In this document: piece by piece, positions 18,823-28,469 of the stretch
Numbering within the stretch: the first letter of the stretch is position 1
Layout of the letters: each line of letters starts with the position of its first letter
Source: Arthrobacter pascens
GTDB taxonomy: Bacteria; Actinomycetota; Actinomycetes; Actinomycetales; Micrococcaceae
DNA length: 64,000 nucleotides
NCBI RefSeq assembly: GCF_030815585.1
Contig: NZ_JAUSWY010000001.1
Coordinates: 3,658,001 to 3,722,000 of the forward strand
Direction of reading: 5' to 3'
Notes under the pieces: generated by a model
Databases searched by the model: none
What the model saw: the letters and a program-made list of their open reading frames with translations, nothing else
What the model was told of the DNA's origin: nothing
Position numbers and translations under genes: made by a program

Positions 18823-19922
18823 GGCTGTCCTTTCGATGTTGTGGCCGGGGCCGCGTCAGCCAAGTCGTTGAACTTGTTGGTGTAGAGCTTGTTGGTGTCG
18901 AGATCGCCGGTGATGATGCCGGCTGATTTCAGGTAGTCGGCCCAGCGGGTGAAGTCGTTGTCCTGGATCCGGCCGCCGGTGGAAGCCACGCCAACGCTCT
19001 TCCAGTACTTGAGTGCTTCAGGACTCTCATTGCGGCCGCGCTTGGCAAGGATTTCCTCGAACTTTGCGATGACCTCCTCCCGGTCGGTGGTGCGCTCCCA
19101 TTCGATGGCCTTGGCGACTCCTGTCACCACCGTCCGGCTGGTTTCCGGGTTCTGTGCAATGAAGTCTTTGCGGAGGACGTATTGTCCGGCGTCGAAGGGA
19201 CCGCCCAGGACACCAATGTCGGTGAACAAGGCCCGTACGCCGCCTTCGGCGAGCGCCCGGTCCTGGAGAACACCGCCAAGAGTCCCCACGTCCACCTGTT
19301 TCTTGCGGAGGGCCACCTCGGTTTCGTTGGGCGGAACCACCACCAGTTGCACCTGCTTGATCTCGTCGGGAGTCAAGCCGCTGTTCTTCAGGTGCGTGGT
19401 GATCACAGCCTCATGGTGGGCACCGAGGGTGTTCACGGCTACCTTCTTGCCGATCAGGTCCCTGGCGGTCCTGACGGGGCTGCCCTCCTCCACGTAATAG
19501 CCGGTGAAGGTCTGTGCGTCCTCGCCGTAGTAGTTAATGACGGCCTGGACGGGTGCGCCTGCTTCGATCAGCTTGATCACGGCCCCGGTGAACGCTCCGC
19601 CGATGTCTGTCTGGTTGGTGGCGACGGACTGGATGCTCTGCGGTCCGCTGGTGGTGTTGCTGACCCACTCGAGCTTGACGTCGCCCAGGTAACCAAGATC
19701 CTCCGCGAGTTCCAGGAGGGACACGTTGTTGGGTGAGCCCTGGTAGCGGACGGTTTTCACTTCCTCTCCCGCGGCACCCGCCACGCCAGACTGGGCTGTT
19801 GCCGGGCCGCCACAACCGGACACCACCAGCGAGACCGCGGTGGCAGCAGCCACGGCGGTTGCCACGGCAGCTGCCCTGCCTGCGGCGGAGATGATTCCTG
19901 CGGGTAAGAGTCGGTTCTTCAT
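18819..19922 (-). CDS. ABC transporter substrate-binding lipoprotein (SsuA/NitT-TauT type)
   Basis: The 367-residue protein begins at the ATG 19922 with MKNRLLPAG, a hydrophobic signal sequence and the lipobox VVSGC, so it should be a lipoprotein. The body (VRYQGSPNNVSLLELAEDLGYLGDV and later GKKVAVNTLGAHHEAVI) matches periplasmic-binding proteins for aliphatic sulfonates and taurine. It captures the substrate for the importer. As first gene of the operon it follows a 395-base upstream region with an inverted repeat. A longer open frame upstream lacks a start compatible with a signal peptide. Confidence 0.9.
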   Translation of the reverse strand: MKNRLLPAGIISAAGRAAAVATAVAAATAVSLVVSGCGGPATAQSGVAGAAGEEVKTVRYQGSPNNVSLLELAEDLGYLGDVKLEWVSNTTSGPQSIQSVATNQTDIGGAFTGAVIKLIEAGAPVQAVINYYGEDAQTFTGYYVEEGSPVRTARDLIGKKVAVNTLGAHHEAVITTHLKNSGLTPDEIKQVQLVVVPPNETEVALRKKQVDVGTLGGVLQDRALAEGGVRALFTDIGVLGGPFDAGQYVLRKDFIAQNPETSRTVVTGVAKAIEWERTTDREEVIAKFEEILAKRGRNESPEALKYWKSVGVASTGGRIQDNDFTRWADYLKSAGIITGDLDTNKLYTNKFNDLADAAPATTSKGQP

Positions 19923-20317
19923 GGCGGATTCTCTCTGAATTTCGTGCGGTGGACCGGGCCGGTCTGGCTCGTGTCCACCATCAGAGCAGAGATGAATCTC
20001 AGCCAGAAGAGCCACGTTAACGGGGGGAAACCGCAAGAAACCGGGAGTAATCGGGCTCCGCGGGGCGTCGCACGGAGTATTCCGGACGCATAAGGAAACG
20101 ACGCGGAATACAAAGAAACGCAGCGCAATGCGCCGCCATGATTTTCCGCCAACCAGGACCCGCCGCTCAGTCCAAGGAAACATTCCGGCCCGCCGCCGGG
20201 AGGGTTATGAAGCTAAGACTGCGTCCGGCTACTGCCTGTGACGCAGCCGGAACTGGCCGCAGCCGTGGCCGGGCGGCAAATATTTCTCGCCGCCACCCGC
20301 AGTATTACCTGATCCGG
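19923..20317. promoter_or_regulatory. Promoter region of the organosulfur operon, with inverted repeat 20077-20111
   Basis: On the operon strand this stretch carries GTATTCCG and CGGAATAC as an 8-base inverted repeat (20077-20084 and 20104-20111, 19-base spacer), about 155-190 bases before the first gene. Such a site could bind a sulfur-status regulator. That is inference; no regulator gene is adjacent. I could not recognise a SAM or other riboswitch here. The part from about 20200 to 20317 lies behind the FAD protein gene and shows nothing clear. Confidence 0.35.
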
Positions 20318-22243
20318 TCAGCGCCCCAGGATGGCGCGGGCGATTTCGTCCGCGTCGCGGAGGGTGCGCTGGCCGCTTCGGTAGGCAGGGCCGCCCGGCT
20401 GGACTGCCTCCGCGGCGATGGCTGTGCCCCACTGGGCCGCCGAGAGCTGCAGGCCCAGCACATACAAGCCCGCTACGACGGAGCCATTGGAAGCAACCGG
20501 GCGGTAAGGATGAGGCCTGACGTCCAGGCCCGTGGCCTGGACAGGAGCACCCTCCGCCGTCATCATCAGCCGCGACCGCACCAGCCCGTCCGCCAGGAGC
20601 TGTCCCAGGAGCGGCGAGGCACTGGCGGATACGCGGTTGGTCGGCGCGAGGGCCTCAACCATGGTCTTCGCCATCCTGGGCGGACTCTTCACCCACGGGG
20701 AAGCCGCTGTGAACACTCCCATCCGACGGTCGATTCCGAACTTGGGGTCTGGCCCCACAAAGCTGACCACACCGGCGCGGGCCAGGGCGGCCAGCTGCTC
20801 TGCGCGCAGGGCGGGCGGCCCGCTTGCCAGGCCTTCCACATACGACTCAAACCAGCCCCGGAGCCCGGCGACCCACGACTCATCGGTGATGCCGCCGTCG
20901 GCCACTGCTGTTTTCAGGACTGCGCGGCCGTGATGGAGGGCGCCGATGGCCATCTTGAGCGGGTCCTGCTCCCCCAGGGCGGACCGGCGCGCGTCATCGA
21001 GGAGGTAATCCACGACGGCGGCATCGAGTTCGGCGTGGGAGGCGAACGTCCGGCCCGCCAGGGGCGATGCGAGCCCCAGCAGGTCCAGCCGGTGCCGCGG
21101 CCCCACATGGACGGCAAGGACGCTCTCCACAGCTTTCTCCCAGTTGGCCGCGCTGTGGGCATGCGGGCGGAGCGCTTCCTCAAGGTCCGCCAGGAACGCG
21201 GACGGATCAGGAACCGCCCCGGGCTGCGAGCGCACCAGCGTTGAATAGTAGGCCCACAGTGTGTCGCGGTGGAGCAAAGGCCAGAGGTCATGGTCGAACC
21301 CGGGGCGGACACCGGCGGCAGCAAACCGCTTCAGCGCCGCGCCGGTGAGGTAGCGCAGGTTCACCGACGCCGGGTAGTACCCGTTCAAGGCCGCCTTGGT
21401 GCGGTATGGGGTGCCTCGGCGGGACGCAGCGATGAGCAGCGGCTCCTGGCCGGACGGAACATACTCAAGAAGGGGCCCGGAGTCGATGAACTTGCCGCCC
21501 CGGCCCTCGGTGAGCTGGCCCATGGCGTCGAAAAAATTCAACCCCATGCCCCTGACGAGCACCGGTTCGCCTGCCGGGACCTCGGACCAGTCCACGTCCG
21601 CCGGGATGGAAGGCGGCAGGTACCGCAGGCCCAGCTGCCCGGCGGAGGATTGCAGCTCCCGCTGCTCGGGGTTGAGCCGGGAGGGAACGTGGCCGAGGGC
21701 AAGGACCACGGAGTCCACCGTGAGGGAGGCGCCGTTAGCGAGTCCGACGTCGAACGTTCCGTTGGCGGACGGGCGCACCGACAGGGCGGACGTTTCGTGG
21801 AACACGATCGTGACGCCGTCGGGCACCTGACCCGTCAGCTCCTCAAGGGTGCAGCGGAGGTACCGGCCGTAGATGGCACGGCTGGGAAAGTCCCCGGAAC
21901 CCAGTGCGGCGAGCTCGGACCGTTCGTCGGCGGTGAGCGTCGGCAGCGGATCGCGCTGCTGCCGGGCCCGCCACAGGTCAAACGTGGTGCCGGCCACCGG
22001 AGGTGCCAGCAGTGGATCCTCCGGAATGACCGTGGGATAGAAGGACTGCGTGTTCATCAGGTACAGCCGTGACTGGTCCGGCTGCCACACATGCCCCGGG
22101 CCGGCCGGGTAGGGATCAATCACGTCGATGTGGAGAATGGATCCGGTGCGGACGGCGCAGTGGGCGAGCAGGCGCTCCAGAACGCTGGTACCCCGGGGGC
22201 CGGCGCCGATGATGGCTGTCCGGATTCTCTGCGATTTACCCAC
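20318..22243 (-). CDS. FAD/NAD(P)-binding protein
   Basis: This protein of about 641 residues opens with a Rossmann motif (RTAIIGAGPRGTSVLERLL) and continues with IDPYPAGPGHVWQPDQSRLY, a pattern of the FAD-NAD(P)-binding (HCBP-related) family common in Arthrobacter and Streptomyces. The catalytic role is unknown; homologs are annotated only as FAD/NAD(P)-binding or putative oxidoreductases. I chose the GTG at 22243 because it leaves a normal Rossmann N-terminus; the frame stays open further up, into the divergent peptidase gene. The gene lies upstream of the organosulfur operon on the same strand, separated by 395 bases, so it is probably independent. Confidence 0.8.
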   Translation of the reverse strand: MGKSQRIRTAIIGAGPRGTSVLERLLAHCAVRTGSILHIDVIDPYPAGPGHVWQPDQSRLYLMNTQSFYPTVIPEDPLLAPPVAGTTFDLWRARQQRDPLPTLTADERSELAALGSGDFPSRAIYGRYLRCTLEELTGQVPDGVTIVFHETSALSVRPSANGTFDVGLANGASLTVDSVVLALGHVPSRLNPEQRELQSSAGQLGLRYLPPSIPADVDWSEVPAGEPVLVRGMGLNFFDAMGQLTEGRGGKFIDSGPLLEYVPSGQEPLLIAASRRGTPYRTKAALNGYYPASVNLRYLTGAALKRFAAAGVRPGFDHDLWPLLHRDTLWAYYSTLVRSQPGAVPDPSAFLADLEEALRPHAHSAANWEKAVESVLAVHVGPRHRLDLLGLASPLAGRTFASHAELDAAVVDYLLDDARRSALGEQDPLKMAIGALHHGRAVLKTAVADGGITDESWVAGLRGWFESYVEGLASGPPALRAEQLAALARAGVVSFVGPDPKFGIDRRMGVFTAASPWVKSPPRMAKTMVEALAPTNRVSASASPLLGQLLADGLVRSRLMMTAEGAPVQATGLDVRPHPYRPVASNGSVVAGLYVLGLQLSAAQWGTAIAAEAVQPGGPAYRSGQRTLRDADEIARAILGR

Positions 22244-22318
22244 GGCATCCAGAGTATCGGCATGTGACTTGGGCGCTTGACTTGCTAGCTGCGCGCGGAT
22301 GTTGTTTGGATGGGGCGC

Positions 22319-24571
22319 ATGACCACCACTGCAGCTGATCCAACGCCCGCACCCGGTTCCGGTTCCCCCGCCTCCCCGGCAACCGCCCCCGAACCGACCG
22401 ATGAGAACGTCTGGCTTGAGGAAATCCACGGTGAGCAGCAGCTGGCCTGGGTCCGGGAACAGAACGCCCGTACTGAAGACCTGCTGGAGGACGCCGACTA
22501 TGCAGGCCTGGAGGGAAGCATCCTGGAGGTGCTGGACTCCACTGACAGGATTGCCATGGTGGCCAAGCGCGGCGACTGGTACTACAACTTCTGGAAGGAC
22601 CAGCAGAATCCCAAGGGCCTGTGGCGCCGCACCACCTGGGAAAGCTACCGCTCAGACGCGCCCGAATGGGATGTCCTGCTGGACGTGGATGCGCTCGCGG
22701 CCGCCGAGGGTGTGGAGTGGGTGTTCCACGGTGCCGATTTCCTCCGCCCGCCGGCCGGCGAGCCGCACCGGTTGGCGCTCCTGGCCCTCTCCCCCGACGG
22801 CGGCGACGCCAACCGGTACCGCGAGTTCGACGTCGAGACCCGGACCTTCGTTGACGCCTCTGACGGCGGCTTTGACCTTCCGACGGCGAAGGGCAACGTT
22901 TCGTGGCTGGACGCGGACACGCTGCTGGTCGCTTCCACAGCCGCGGGCCTGCCGCGGACTGCGTCTTCCTATGCCCGCACGGCCGTGACCCTGCGGCGCG
23001 GTGAGTCCCTGAGCCACGCGCCGCGGCTGTTTGACGTGGCCGAGGACCACATGATGGCCGTGGTGGCTCACGACTCCACTCCTGGTTTCGAGCGGACGTT
23101 CGCCGTGGACTACATCGACTTCTTCAACCGCAGCACCTTCTTTCTGCAGGACGGCTCCTGGGTTGAAATCGACGCCCCGACAGACGTGAACCTGAGCGCC
23201 CACCGCGAATGGCTCCTGTTCCGGCCCCAGCGCGATTGGGCAGTCAACGGAACCACGTACCCGGCAGGATCCCTGCTGGCGGCCGGGTTTGAGGAGTACC
23301 TCACCGGAGCACGGGACTTCTCCGTACTGTTTACGCCGCACACCAACACATCGCTGCAGTCCTGGAGCTGGACCCGGAATTTCCTGCTGCTCAACCTCCT
23401 GCGGGATGTCTCCTCTGAGATCCGCGTGCTCGACCCGTCCAGGCCGGGCGATGCGTCCGGCGCCTGGGCGTCCTCGCTCCTGGACGCCTGCCCGCCGCTG
23501 CATGACGTGACCGCCTACGCGGTGGACGATGAAGATGAAACCTCGGCCGACGGCGGCGCCGGGGATGATTTCTGGCTCGTCGCCACCGGGTTCACCACTC
23601 CCAGCACCCTGATGCGGGGAAGCCTCGGGCGCGTGCCCGCCCACGAGGGCAGTGCCGGGACCGCGGGCGTGGTGAGCAGCCATGCGGAAGTCAAGGCGTC
23701 GCCGTCGTTCTTTAATGACGGGCAGTACGAGGTGCAGCAGCACTTCGCCGTTTCCGCCGACGGCACCCGGATACCCTACTTCCAGGTGGCCTCCCGCGAC
23801 CTTGTCCTGGACGGCCAAAACCCCACCCAGCTCTCGGGCTACGGCGGCTTCGAGGTCTCGCGGACCCCGGCCTACAGCGGGACAGTGGGCCGGGCATGGC
23901 TGGAACGGCGCACAGCGGACGCAGCCGGCACCCCTGGCGAGGGCCCGCACTCCCGCGGTGGCGTCTATGTGGTGGCCAACATCCGCGGCGGCGGCGAATA
24001 CGGGCCGGCCTGGCACCGCGCGGCCCTGAAGGAAAACCGGCACCGCGCGTACGAGGATTTCGCGGCCGTGGCCCGGCACCTCATCTCCCGCGGGGTCACG
24101 TCGCGTGAGCGCCTCGGCTGCGTGGGAGGGTCCAACGGCGGGCTGCTGGTAGGAAACATGCTCACGCAGTACCCCGAACTCTTCGGCGCCGTCTCCTGCG
24201 GCGTCCCGCTGCTGGACATGCGGCGGTACACCAAGCTGTCCGCCGGTCACTCCTGGATAGCCGAATACGGTGATCCGGATGTGCCTGAACAGTGGGACTT
24301 CATCAGGACGTTCTCGCCCTACCACTTGCTCAAGGACGGCGTGGAATACCCGGAAACGTTCATCTGGACCGCCACCTCCGACGACAGGGTGGGTCCGGTC
24401 CAGGCCCGAAAGATGGCAGCCCGGATGCAGGCCATGGGCATTCCGAACGTCTGGTACCACGAAGCCCTTGAGGGCGGTCACGCGGGTGCCTCGGACAACC
24501 GGCAGGCGGCCGCGCTGCAGGCCCGCAGCCAGCACTTCCTGTGGCGGACGCTGGCCGGCGGGGCTGCTTAG
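22319..24571 (+). CDS. Prolyl oligopeptidase family (S9) serine peptidase
   Basis: The protein has about 750 residues. The N-terminal two thirds is a beta-propeller-type region, starting with ENVWLEEIHGEQQLAWVREQ. The C-terminal hydrolase domain has the catalytic serine in GGSNGGLLVGN, aspartate in TSDDRVGP and histidine in EGGHAGASDN, plus NIRGGGEYGPAWH just before the nucleophile. These match cytosolic prolyl-oligopeptidase-like enzymes that cut short peptides. No signal peptide is seen. ATG 22319 is preferred over ATG 22310, with GGATGGGG upstream as the ribosome site. It is divergent from the FAD protein gene, with 75 bases between the starts. Confidence 0.9.
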   Translation: MTTTAADPTPAPGSGSPASPATAPEPTDENVWLEEIHGEQQLAWVREQNARTEDLLEDADYAGLEGSILEVLDSTDRIAMVAKRGDWYYNFWKDQQNPKGLWRRTTWESYRSDAPEWDVLLDVDALAAAEGVEWVFHGADFLRPPAGEPHRLALLALSPDGGDANRYREFDVETRTFVDASDGGFDLPTAKGNVSWLDADTLLVASTAAGLPRTASSYARTAVTLRRGESLSHAPRLFDVAEDHMMAVVAHDSTPGFERTFAVDYIDFFNRSTFFLQDGSWVEIDAPTDVNLSAHREWLLFRPQRDWAVNGTTYPAGSLLAAGFEEYLTGARDFSVLFTPHTNTSLQSWSWTRNFLLLNLLRDVSSEIRVLDPSRPGDASGAWASSLLDACPPLHDVTAYAVDDEDETSADGGAGDDFWLVATGFTTPSTLMRGSLGRVPAHEGSAGTAGVVSSHAEVKASPSFFNDGQYEVQQHFAVSADGTRIPYFQVASRDLVLDGQNPTQLSGYGGFEVSRTPAYSGTVGRAWLERRTADAAGTPGEGPHSRGGVYVVANIRGGGEYGPAWHRAALKENRHRAYEDFAAVARHLISRGVTSRERLGCVGGSNGGLLVGNMLTQYPELFGAVSCGVPLLDMRRYTKLSAGHSWIAEYGDPDVPEQWDFIRTFSPYHLLKDGVEYPETFIWTATSDDRVGPVQARKMAARMQAMGIPNVWYHEALEGGHAGASDNRQAAALQARSQHFLWRTLAGGAA

Positions 24572-24584
24572 CGCTGGCCGGCTC

Positions 24585-25706
24585 CTAGGAGAAACGCCCT
24601 GGCCGGAACGTGGCCAACATCGGGTGCTTCCTTCCGGTCAGGATCTCATCACTGAGCAGTTCGCCGGCGATAAGTCCGAGTGTGGCCCCGGAGTGGGTGA
24701 AGGCCACGAAGCAGCCGGGCACCTGGCCTGTTTCCCCGAAGACCGGTTCGCCGTCGCCGGGGATGGGCTTGTAGCCGATCTTCCAGGACGCCGGCTTGAG
24801 GTCAGGATTGCCGGCGATGAGCTTGGACGCTTCGTCGGCCAGTTCCTGGATGACGGCGTCCGGGATATCGAAGGAGCCGTCGGCATGCTCGGTGATGTGC
24901 TCTTCATACCAGTCATGGTCCAGGGCAAGGGTTTTTCCCGGATTGGGCCGGACGGCTGCGCGCGGCGTGTTCAGCACAGCCTTGACCTCGTGCTCGACCG
25001 GTTTCGTGACCACCAGCATGGAGAGTGGGGATCCGTTGGGGATCTCGACGCCGAGCGGCGCCACGACGGCAGGGGTTGCGGCCCCGCAGGCGACCACCAC
25101 CGCGTCGGCTTCGTACGTGTCGCCCGCAGCCGTCTCGACACCGGCGGCGCGGCCGCCGTCGACCACGACGGAGGCCTTGCCGGCATTCAGCACGAGCTGG
25201 CCGCCGAGCAGGTGGAATTCCTCCATCAGGAAATCCACCAGGTCCGGCAGGCTGACCCAGCCTTCGCCAGGGTTGAAGATGGCGTTTTCCGGGACTGCCG
25301 TTGCATCGATCCCCGGGGTGACAGCTGCGATTTCGGCCGGGCCCAGCAGCTGGGAATCATAGCCGACAGACTCCTCGTAGGCGTGCCGGGCCGCAGTGAC
25401 GTCCTGCTGACCGGCGGCGTTCCACATGAGCCCACCGCCGAACTGCAGCCAGTCCCGGGTAGGGTCTTTTGCGAAGAGCGTGCGGTAGCGATCCACACCG
25501 GCGAGGCGAAGCTGGTGATAAGGAGTGGACCTCTCTCCTGCAGAATTGAGCCAGGACAAGGAGCGCCCGGACGCCTCACTTGCGAGGCCCCTTTCGGTCA
25601 GCAGGGTCACGGATGCGCCCCCCCGGAGCAGATGGACGGCGGTGGAAACCCCCAGGATGCCGCCTCCGATGATGGCGACGCGTTTGCTTGGAGCGATGGA
25701 GGACAT
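24585..25706 (-). CDS. FAD-dependent oxidoreductase, DAO family (D-amino-acid oxidase/dehydrogenase-like)
   Basis: The 373-residue protein starts at the ATG 25706 (MSSIAPSKR) after GGGGAG. It shows the dinucleotide fold KRVAIIGGGILGVSTAVHLL, the loop LASEASGRSLSWLNS, a middle GGQLVLNAGKASVVVDGG and the C-terminal FTHSGATLGLIAGELLSDE. DAO-fold enzymes oxidise the amine carbon of D-amino acids, sarcosine or similar compounds. It is the last gene behind an amino-acid-type ABC importer and a Gfo/Idh/MocA dehydrogenase, so the imported compound is probably its substrate or that of its partner. The substrate is not readable. Confidence 0.85.
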   Translation of the reverse strand: MSSIAPSKRVAIIGGGILGVSTAVHLLRGGASVTLLTERGLASEASGRSLSWLNSAGERSTPYHQLRLAGVDRYRTLFAKDPTRDWLQFGGGLMWNAAGQQDVTAARHAYEESVGYDSQLLGPAEIAAVTPGIDATAVPENAIFNPGEGWVSLPDLVDFLMEEFHLLGGQLVLNAGKASVVVDGGRAAGVETAAGDTYEADAVVVACGAATPAVVAPLGVEIPNGSPLSMLVVTKPVEHEVKAVLNTPRAAVRPNPGKTLALDHDWYEEHITEHADGSFDIPDAVIQELADEASKLIAGNPDLKPASWKIGYKPIPGDGEPVFGETGQVPGCFVAFTHSGATLGLIAGELLSDEILTGRKHPMLATFRPGRFS

Positions 25707-25782
25707 GGTTCTCCCCTTCATTGATACTTGGGCGCTTTGGGCGCGGGATATGGGATGCCATTGACGGCTACGGCTGGTACGG

Positions 25783-26826
25783 CTAAGCGAAGGCGTGGAT
25801 TTTTTCGATGACCTTGAGGACTTCGAGGGACTCGGCCGGTGCAACCGGCAGCGGCCCAGTCCCCCGCAGGGCCGTGGCAAGGTCCGTGTAGAACCTTGGG
25901 TACGCCCCCTTTTCGGCCGGAACCGGTTCTGTGGCTCCGTCGATTCCCAAGACCCCCCAAGAGTCCTGGGGATCGACTCCGTAGGCGGGGTCCGACGGCG
26001 GCAGGCCAGCTGCGAGGGCCGGCTCCTGGCTGTCGAGGCCCCACTTTGTATACCCCGCCTTGGAACCGAGGACGTGAAACCGCGGGCCAACCTGGGCTGC
26101 CATGCTGTTCATCCACAGTCTGGACCGCACCCCGGATTCATGGAGCAGGGAGACGAAGGCCTCGGTTTCGGCGCCGTCCGGAGCGGGCCCGTGGTTCGCC
26201 GTTTCGCCGTAGCTTTCCTCCACTGCTCCGAACAGCCGGATGGCCTGGTCGATCAGGTGTGCGCCGAGGTCGTGAAGGATCCCACCGCCTTCGGCCAGGG
26301 TTGCCGTGTCCCGCCAGTTGCCGAATCCCTCGGGACGCCACCATTCGAACCGTGATTCGAAGGTGCGGATTTCGCCGAGTGCACCCTCCCGCACCAGCCT
26401 GTGGAGGGTCAGGAAGTCGGCGTCCCACCGGCGGTTCTGGAATACGCTCAGGTGCACACCGGCGTCGGCTGCTCGGGTGACTAGCTCTTCGCCGTCGGCC
26501 GACGTCGTGACAAACGGCTTGTCGACCACGACGTGCAACCCATGGGAGATGGCCGTGGCGGCGAGATCGAAGTGGGTGAGCGGAGGCGTACCGAGGATGA
26601 CGAGATCAAGATCCCCTACAAGGGTGAACAGCGCTTCGGCAGTCGGGACGACCCGGGCCTTCGGGTATCGCCGGGCAGCTTCGGCCGCACGTTCCGGATC
26701 CGACGTCACGATGACATCCAGCGAGTAGTCCGGATCAGCTTCGACGAGCGGGGCGTGGAACACGCTGCCAGAGATCCCGAACCCGACGACGCCGGTGCGG
26801 ATAGGACGGCGGGTCGTCCGGTTCAT
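25783..26826 (-). CDS. Gfo/Idh/MocA family NAD(P)-dependent oxidoreductase
   Basis: The 347-residue protein has a Rossmann N-terminus (RTGVVGFGISGSVFHAPLVE), the conserved VDKPFVT segment (EKP-like; here HVVVDKPFVTT) and the C-terminal ILHDLGAHLIDQAIRLFG with the catalytic-type His/Asp pair. The family oxidises sugars, inositols or related polyols. ATG 26826 directly overlaps the stop of the ATPase gene (TGATG); a GTG one codon earlier is possible. Its place in an amino-acid-type transporter operon is unusual and hints at a sugar-amine, opine-like or amino-polyol substrate. Confidence 0.9.
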   Translation of the reverse strand: MNRTTRRPIRTGVVGFGISGSVFHAPLVEADPDYSLDVIVTSDPERAAEAARRYPKARVVPTAEALFTLVGDLDLVILGTPPLTHFDLAATAISHGLHVVVDKPFVTTSADGEELVTRAADAGVHLSVFQNRRWDADFLTLHRLVREGALGEIRTFESRFEWWRPEGFGNWRDTATLAEGGGILHDLGAHLIDQAIRLFGAVEESYGETANHGPAPDGAETEAFVSLLHESGVRSRLWMNSMAAQVGPRFHVLGSKAGYTKWGLDSQEPALAAGLPPSDPAYGVDPQDSWGVLGIDGATEPVPAEKGAYPRFYTDLATALRGTGPLPVAPAESLEVLKVIEKIHAFA

Positions 26827-27593
26827 CACAGCACCTCCGACAGGAACCGCTGGAGCCGTTCGCTTTTCGGGTTGTCGAACAGTTCGGCGGGGGTGCCGGA
26901 CTCGATGACTTCGCCCTCGTCCATGAAGACCACCTGATCGGCGACCTTGCGGGCGAAGCCCATCTCATGCGTGACGACGAGCATGGTCATGCCGCGCTTG
27001 CCGAGGCCTGCCATGAGGCTCAGTACTCCCTTGACCAGCTCTGGATCCAGGGCACTGGTGGCTTCGTCGAAGAGCATGACCTCGGGCTCCATGGCCAGGG
27101 CGCGTGCGATGGCGACCCGCTGCTGCTGGCCCCCGGAGAGGTCCCGCGGCCGGTGGTCGGCCCGTTCCGCGAGTCCGACCTCGGCGAGCCGGCGGCGGGC
27201 ACGTTCGCGTGCCTCAGCCTTGGGCATTCCCTTGACGCTCCAGAGAGCCAGCGCCACGTTCTCGAGTGCTGTGTGGTCCGGGAAGAGATTGAAGTGCTGA
27301 AACACCATGCCGATTCGGCTCCGGAGGATGTCCGGCTTGACCTCCAGTGCGCTTTCGCCGGCGAGCAGCACGTCCCCGCTCTTGGGTTCGTGCAGCCGGT
27401 TGACGCCGCGGAGGAGGGTGGATTTCCCCGAACCGGAAGGGCCGATGATGCAGGTGGTGGTCCCCGGGGCGACGGTGAGGCTGACGTTGCGGAGCACTTC
27501 GATGTCGCCGTAGGCCATGGTCAGGTTCTTCAGCTCCAGGCTGGAGCCGTGGAAGGTTTCGATGTCTGGGGCGGTGCTGCTTGCGAGGCTCAT
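26826..27593 (-). CDS. Amino-acid ABC transporter ATP-binding protein (GlnQ-like)
   Basis: The 255-residue ATPase carries Walker A GPSGSGKSTLLRGVNRL, Q-loop MVFQHFNLFPDHTALEN, signature LSGGQQQRVAIARALA, Walker B VMLFDEATSALDPELV and switch VVTHEMGFARKVAD, the text typical of polar-amino-acid importers. The start at 27593 overlaps the permease stop by four bases (ATGA). It is part of the LacI-flanked catabolic operon. Confidence 0.93.
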   Translation of the reverse strand: MSLASSTAPDIETFHGSSLELKNLTMAYGDIEVLRNVSLTVAPGTTTCIIGPSGSGKSTLLRGVNRLHEPKSGDVLLAGESALEVKPDILRSRIGMVFQHFNLFPDHTALENVALALWSVKGMPKAEARERARRRLAEVGLAERADHRPRDLSGGQQQRVAIARALAMEPEVMLFDEATSALDPELVKGVLSLMAGLGKRGMTMLVVTHEMGFARKVADQVVFMDEGEVIESGTPAELFDNPKSERLQRFLSEVL

Positions 27594-28378
27594 GTGTTGC
27601 TCCCGGTGATCAGCGGCGAGGCCGCGTCGAGTTCTTTGACTTCGTTCAGGCCGCTGGTTGGTGCCGAGGGACGCCGCTTTCCGGCGCGGAAGCGGTTGTC
27701 GAAATAATTGACCAGGTGGGTCAGTGGGACCGTGATCACCAGGTAGAAGATCCCTGCCATCACCAGTGGCGAGAGGTTTCCGGAGAGCACGGCGGCATCC
27801 TGGCCGACCCGGAAGAGCTCGCGCTCGCTGACCAGCAGGCCCAGGAAGTAGACGAGGGAGGAGTCCTTGACGATGGCGATGAACTGGTTGACGAGGGCGG
27901 GCAGGACCCGTCGGATGCCCTGCGGCACCACCACCAGGGCCATGGACTTGGCGTAGCTCATGCCCAATGCACGGCAAGCCTCCCCTTGACCCTTGTCCAC
28001 GCTCTGGATCCCGGCGCGGAAGATTTCGCCGATGTACGCGCTCGCGATCAGGCTCAGCGCGATGATTCCCAGGGGATAGGGGGACGGGCCGAAAATGGAC
28101 TGGCTCAGCCGGGCAAAGCCTTGGCCGATCAGCAGGATGGTGAGAATGGCCGGAAGGCCGCGGAAGAGGTCTGTATAGATCCGGGCCGGAACACGCAGCC
28201 ATCTGGACGGCGAGATGCCCATGATGGCCACAATCATGCCCAGGGCGAGACCGATGACCGTGGCAGCGACAGAGATGATCAGCGTGTTCAGGAGCCCTAC
28301 TCCGAGGAGTTGGGGCAGGACTTCGGCCATTGCGCCGAAGTCGAAGAAGGTGCGGATGATGGTATTGAACCAGTCCAT
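27590..28378 (-). CDS. Amino-acid ABC transporter permease (HisM/GlnP family)
   Basis: The 262-residue membrane protein has the HisMQ-type layout: a first helix near LLNTLIISVAATVIGLALGM, then IYTDLFRGLPAILTI, the coupling region GQGEACRALGMSYAKSMALV and PQGIRRVLPALVNQFIAIVK. Only one permease gene is present, so it should work as a homodimer. It lies 91 bases after the binding-protein gene and overlaps the ATPase gene. Confidence 0.93.
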   Translation of the reverse strand: MDWFNTIIRTFFDFGAMAEVLPQLLGVGLLNTLIISVAATVIGLALGMIVAIMGISPSRWLRVPARIYTDLFRGLPAILTILLIGQGFARLSQSIFGPSPYPLGIIALSLIASAYIGEIFRAGIQSVDKGQGEACRALGMSYAKSMALVVVPQGIRRVLPALVNQFIAIVKDSSLVYFLGLLVSERELFRVGQDAAVLSGNLSPLVMAGIFYLVITVPLTHLVNYFDNRFRAGKRRPSAPTSGLNEVKELDAASPLITGSNT

Positions 28379-28469
28379 GGTTACTCTCAGACGTAGTTAG
28401 CTTTTGAGTGCCGGGCGGACCGCTTGGGGCGGCCCGCCCGTTCAGTTGCCAGCAGGCAGAGCCGGCGGC

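Noticed and set aside
19923..20317. SAM or other sulfur-related riboswitch before the organosulfur operon
   Set aside because: I could not find the conserved core blocks of the known classes; only a DNA-type inverted repeat is clear.
22652..24535. Open frame of 627 codons on the minus strand opposite the prolyl-oligopeptidase-like gene
   Set aside because: It mirrors a gene with a full catalytic triad; its translation is rich in G, R, V and H without any family motif, a common artefact of high-GC codon bias.
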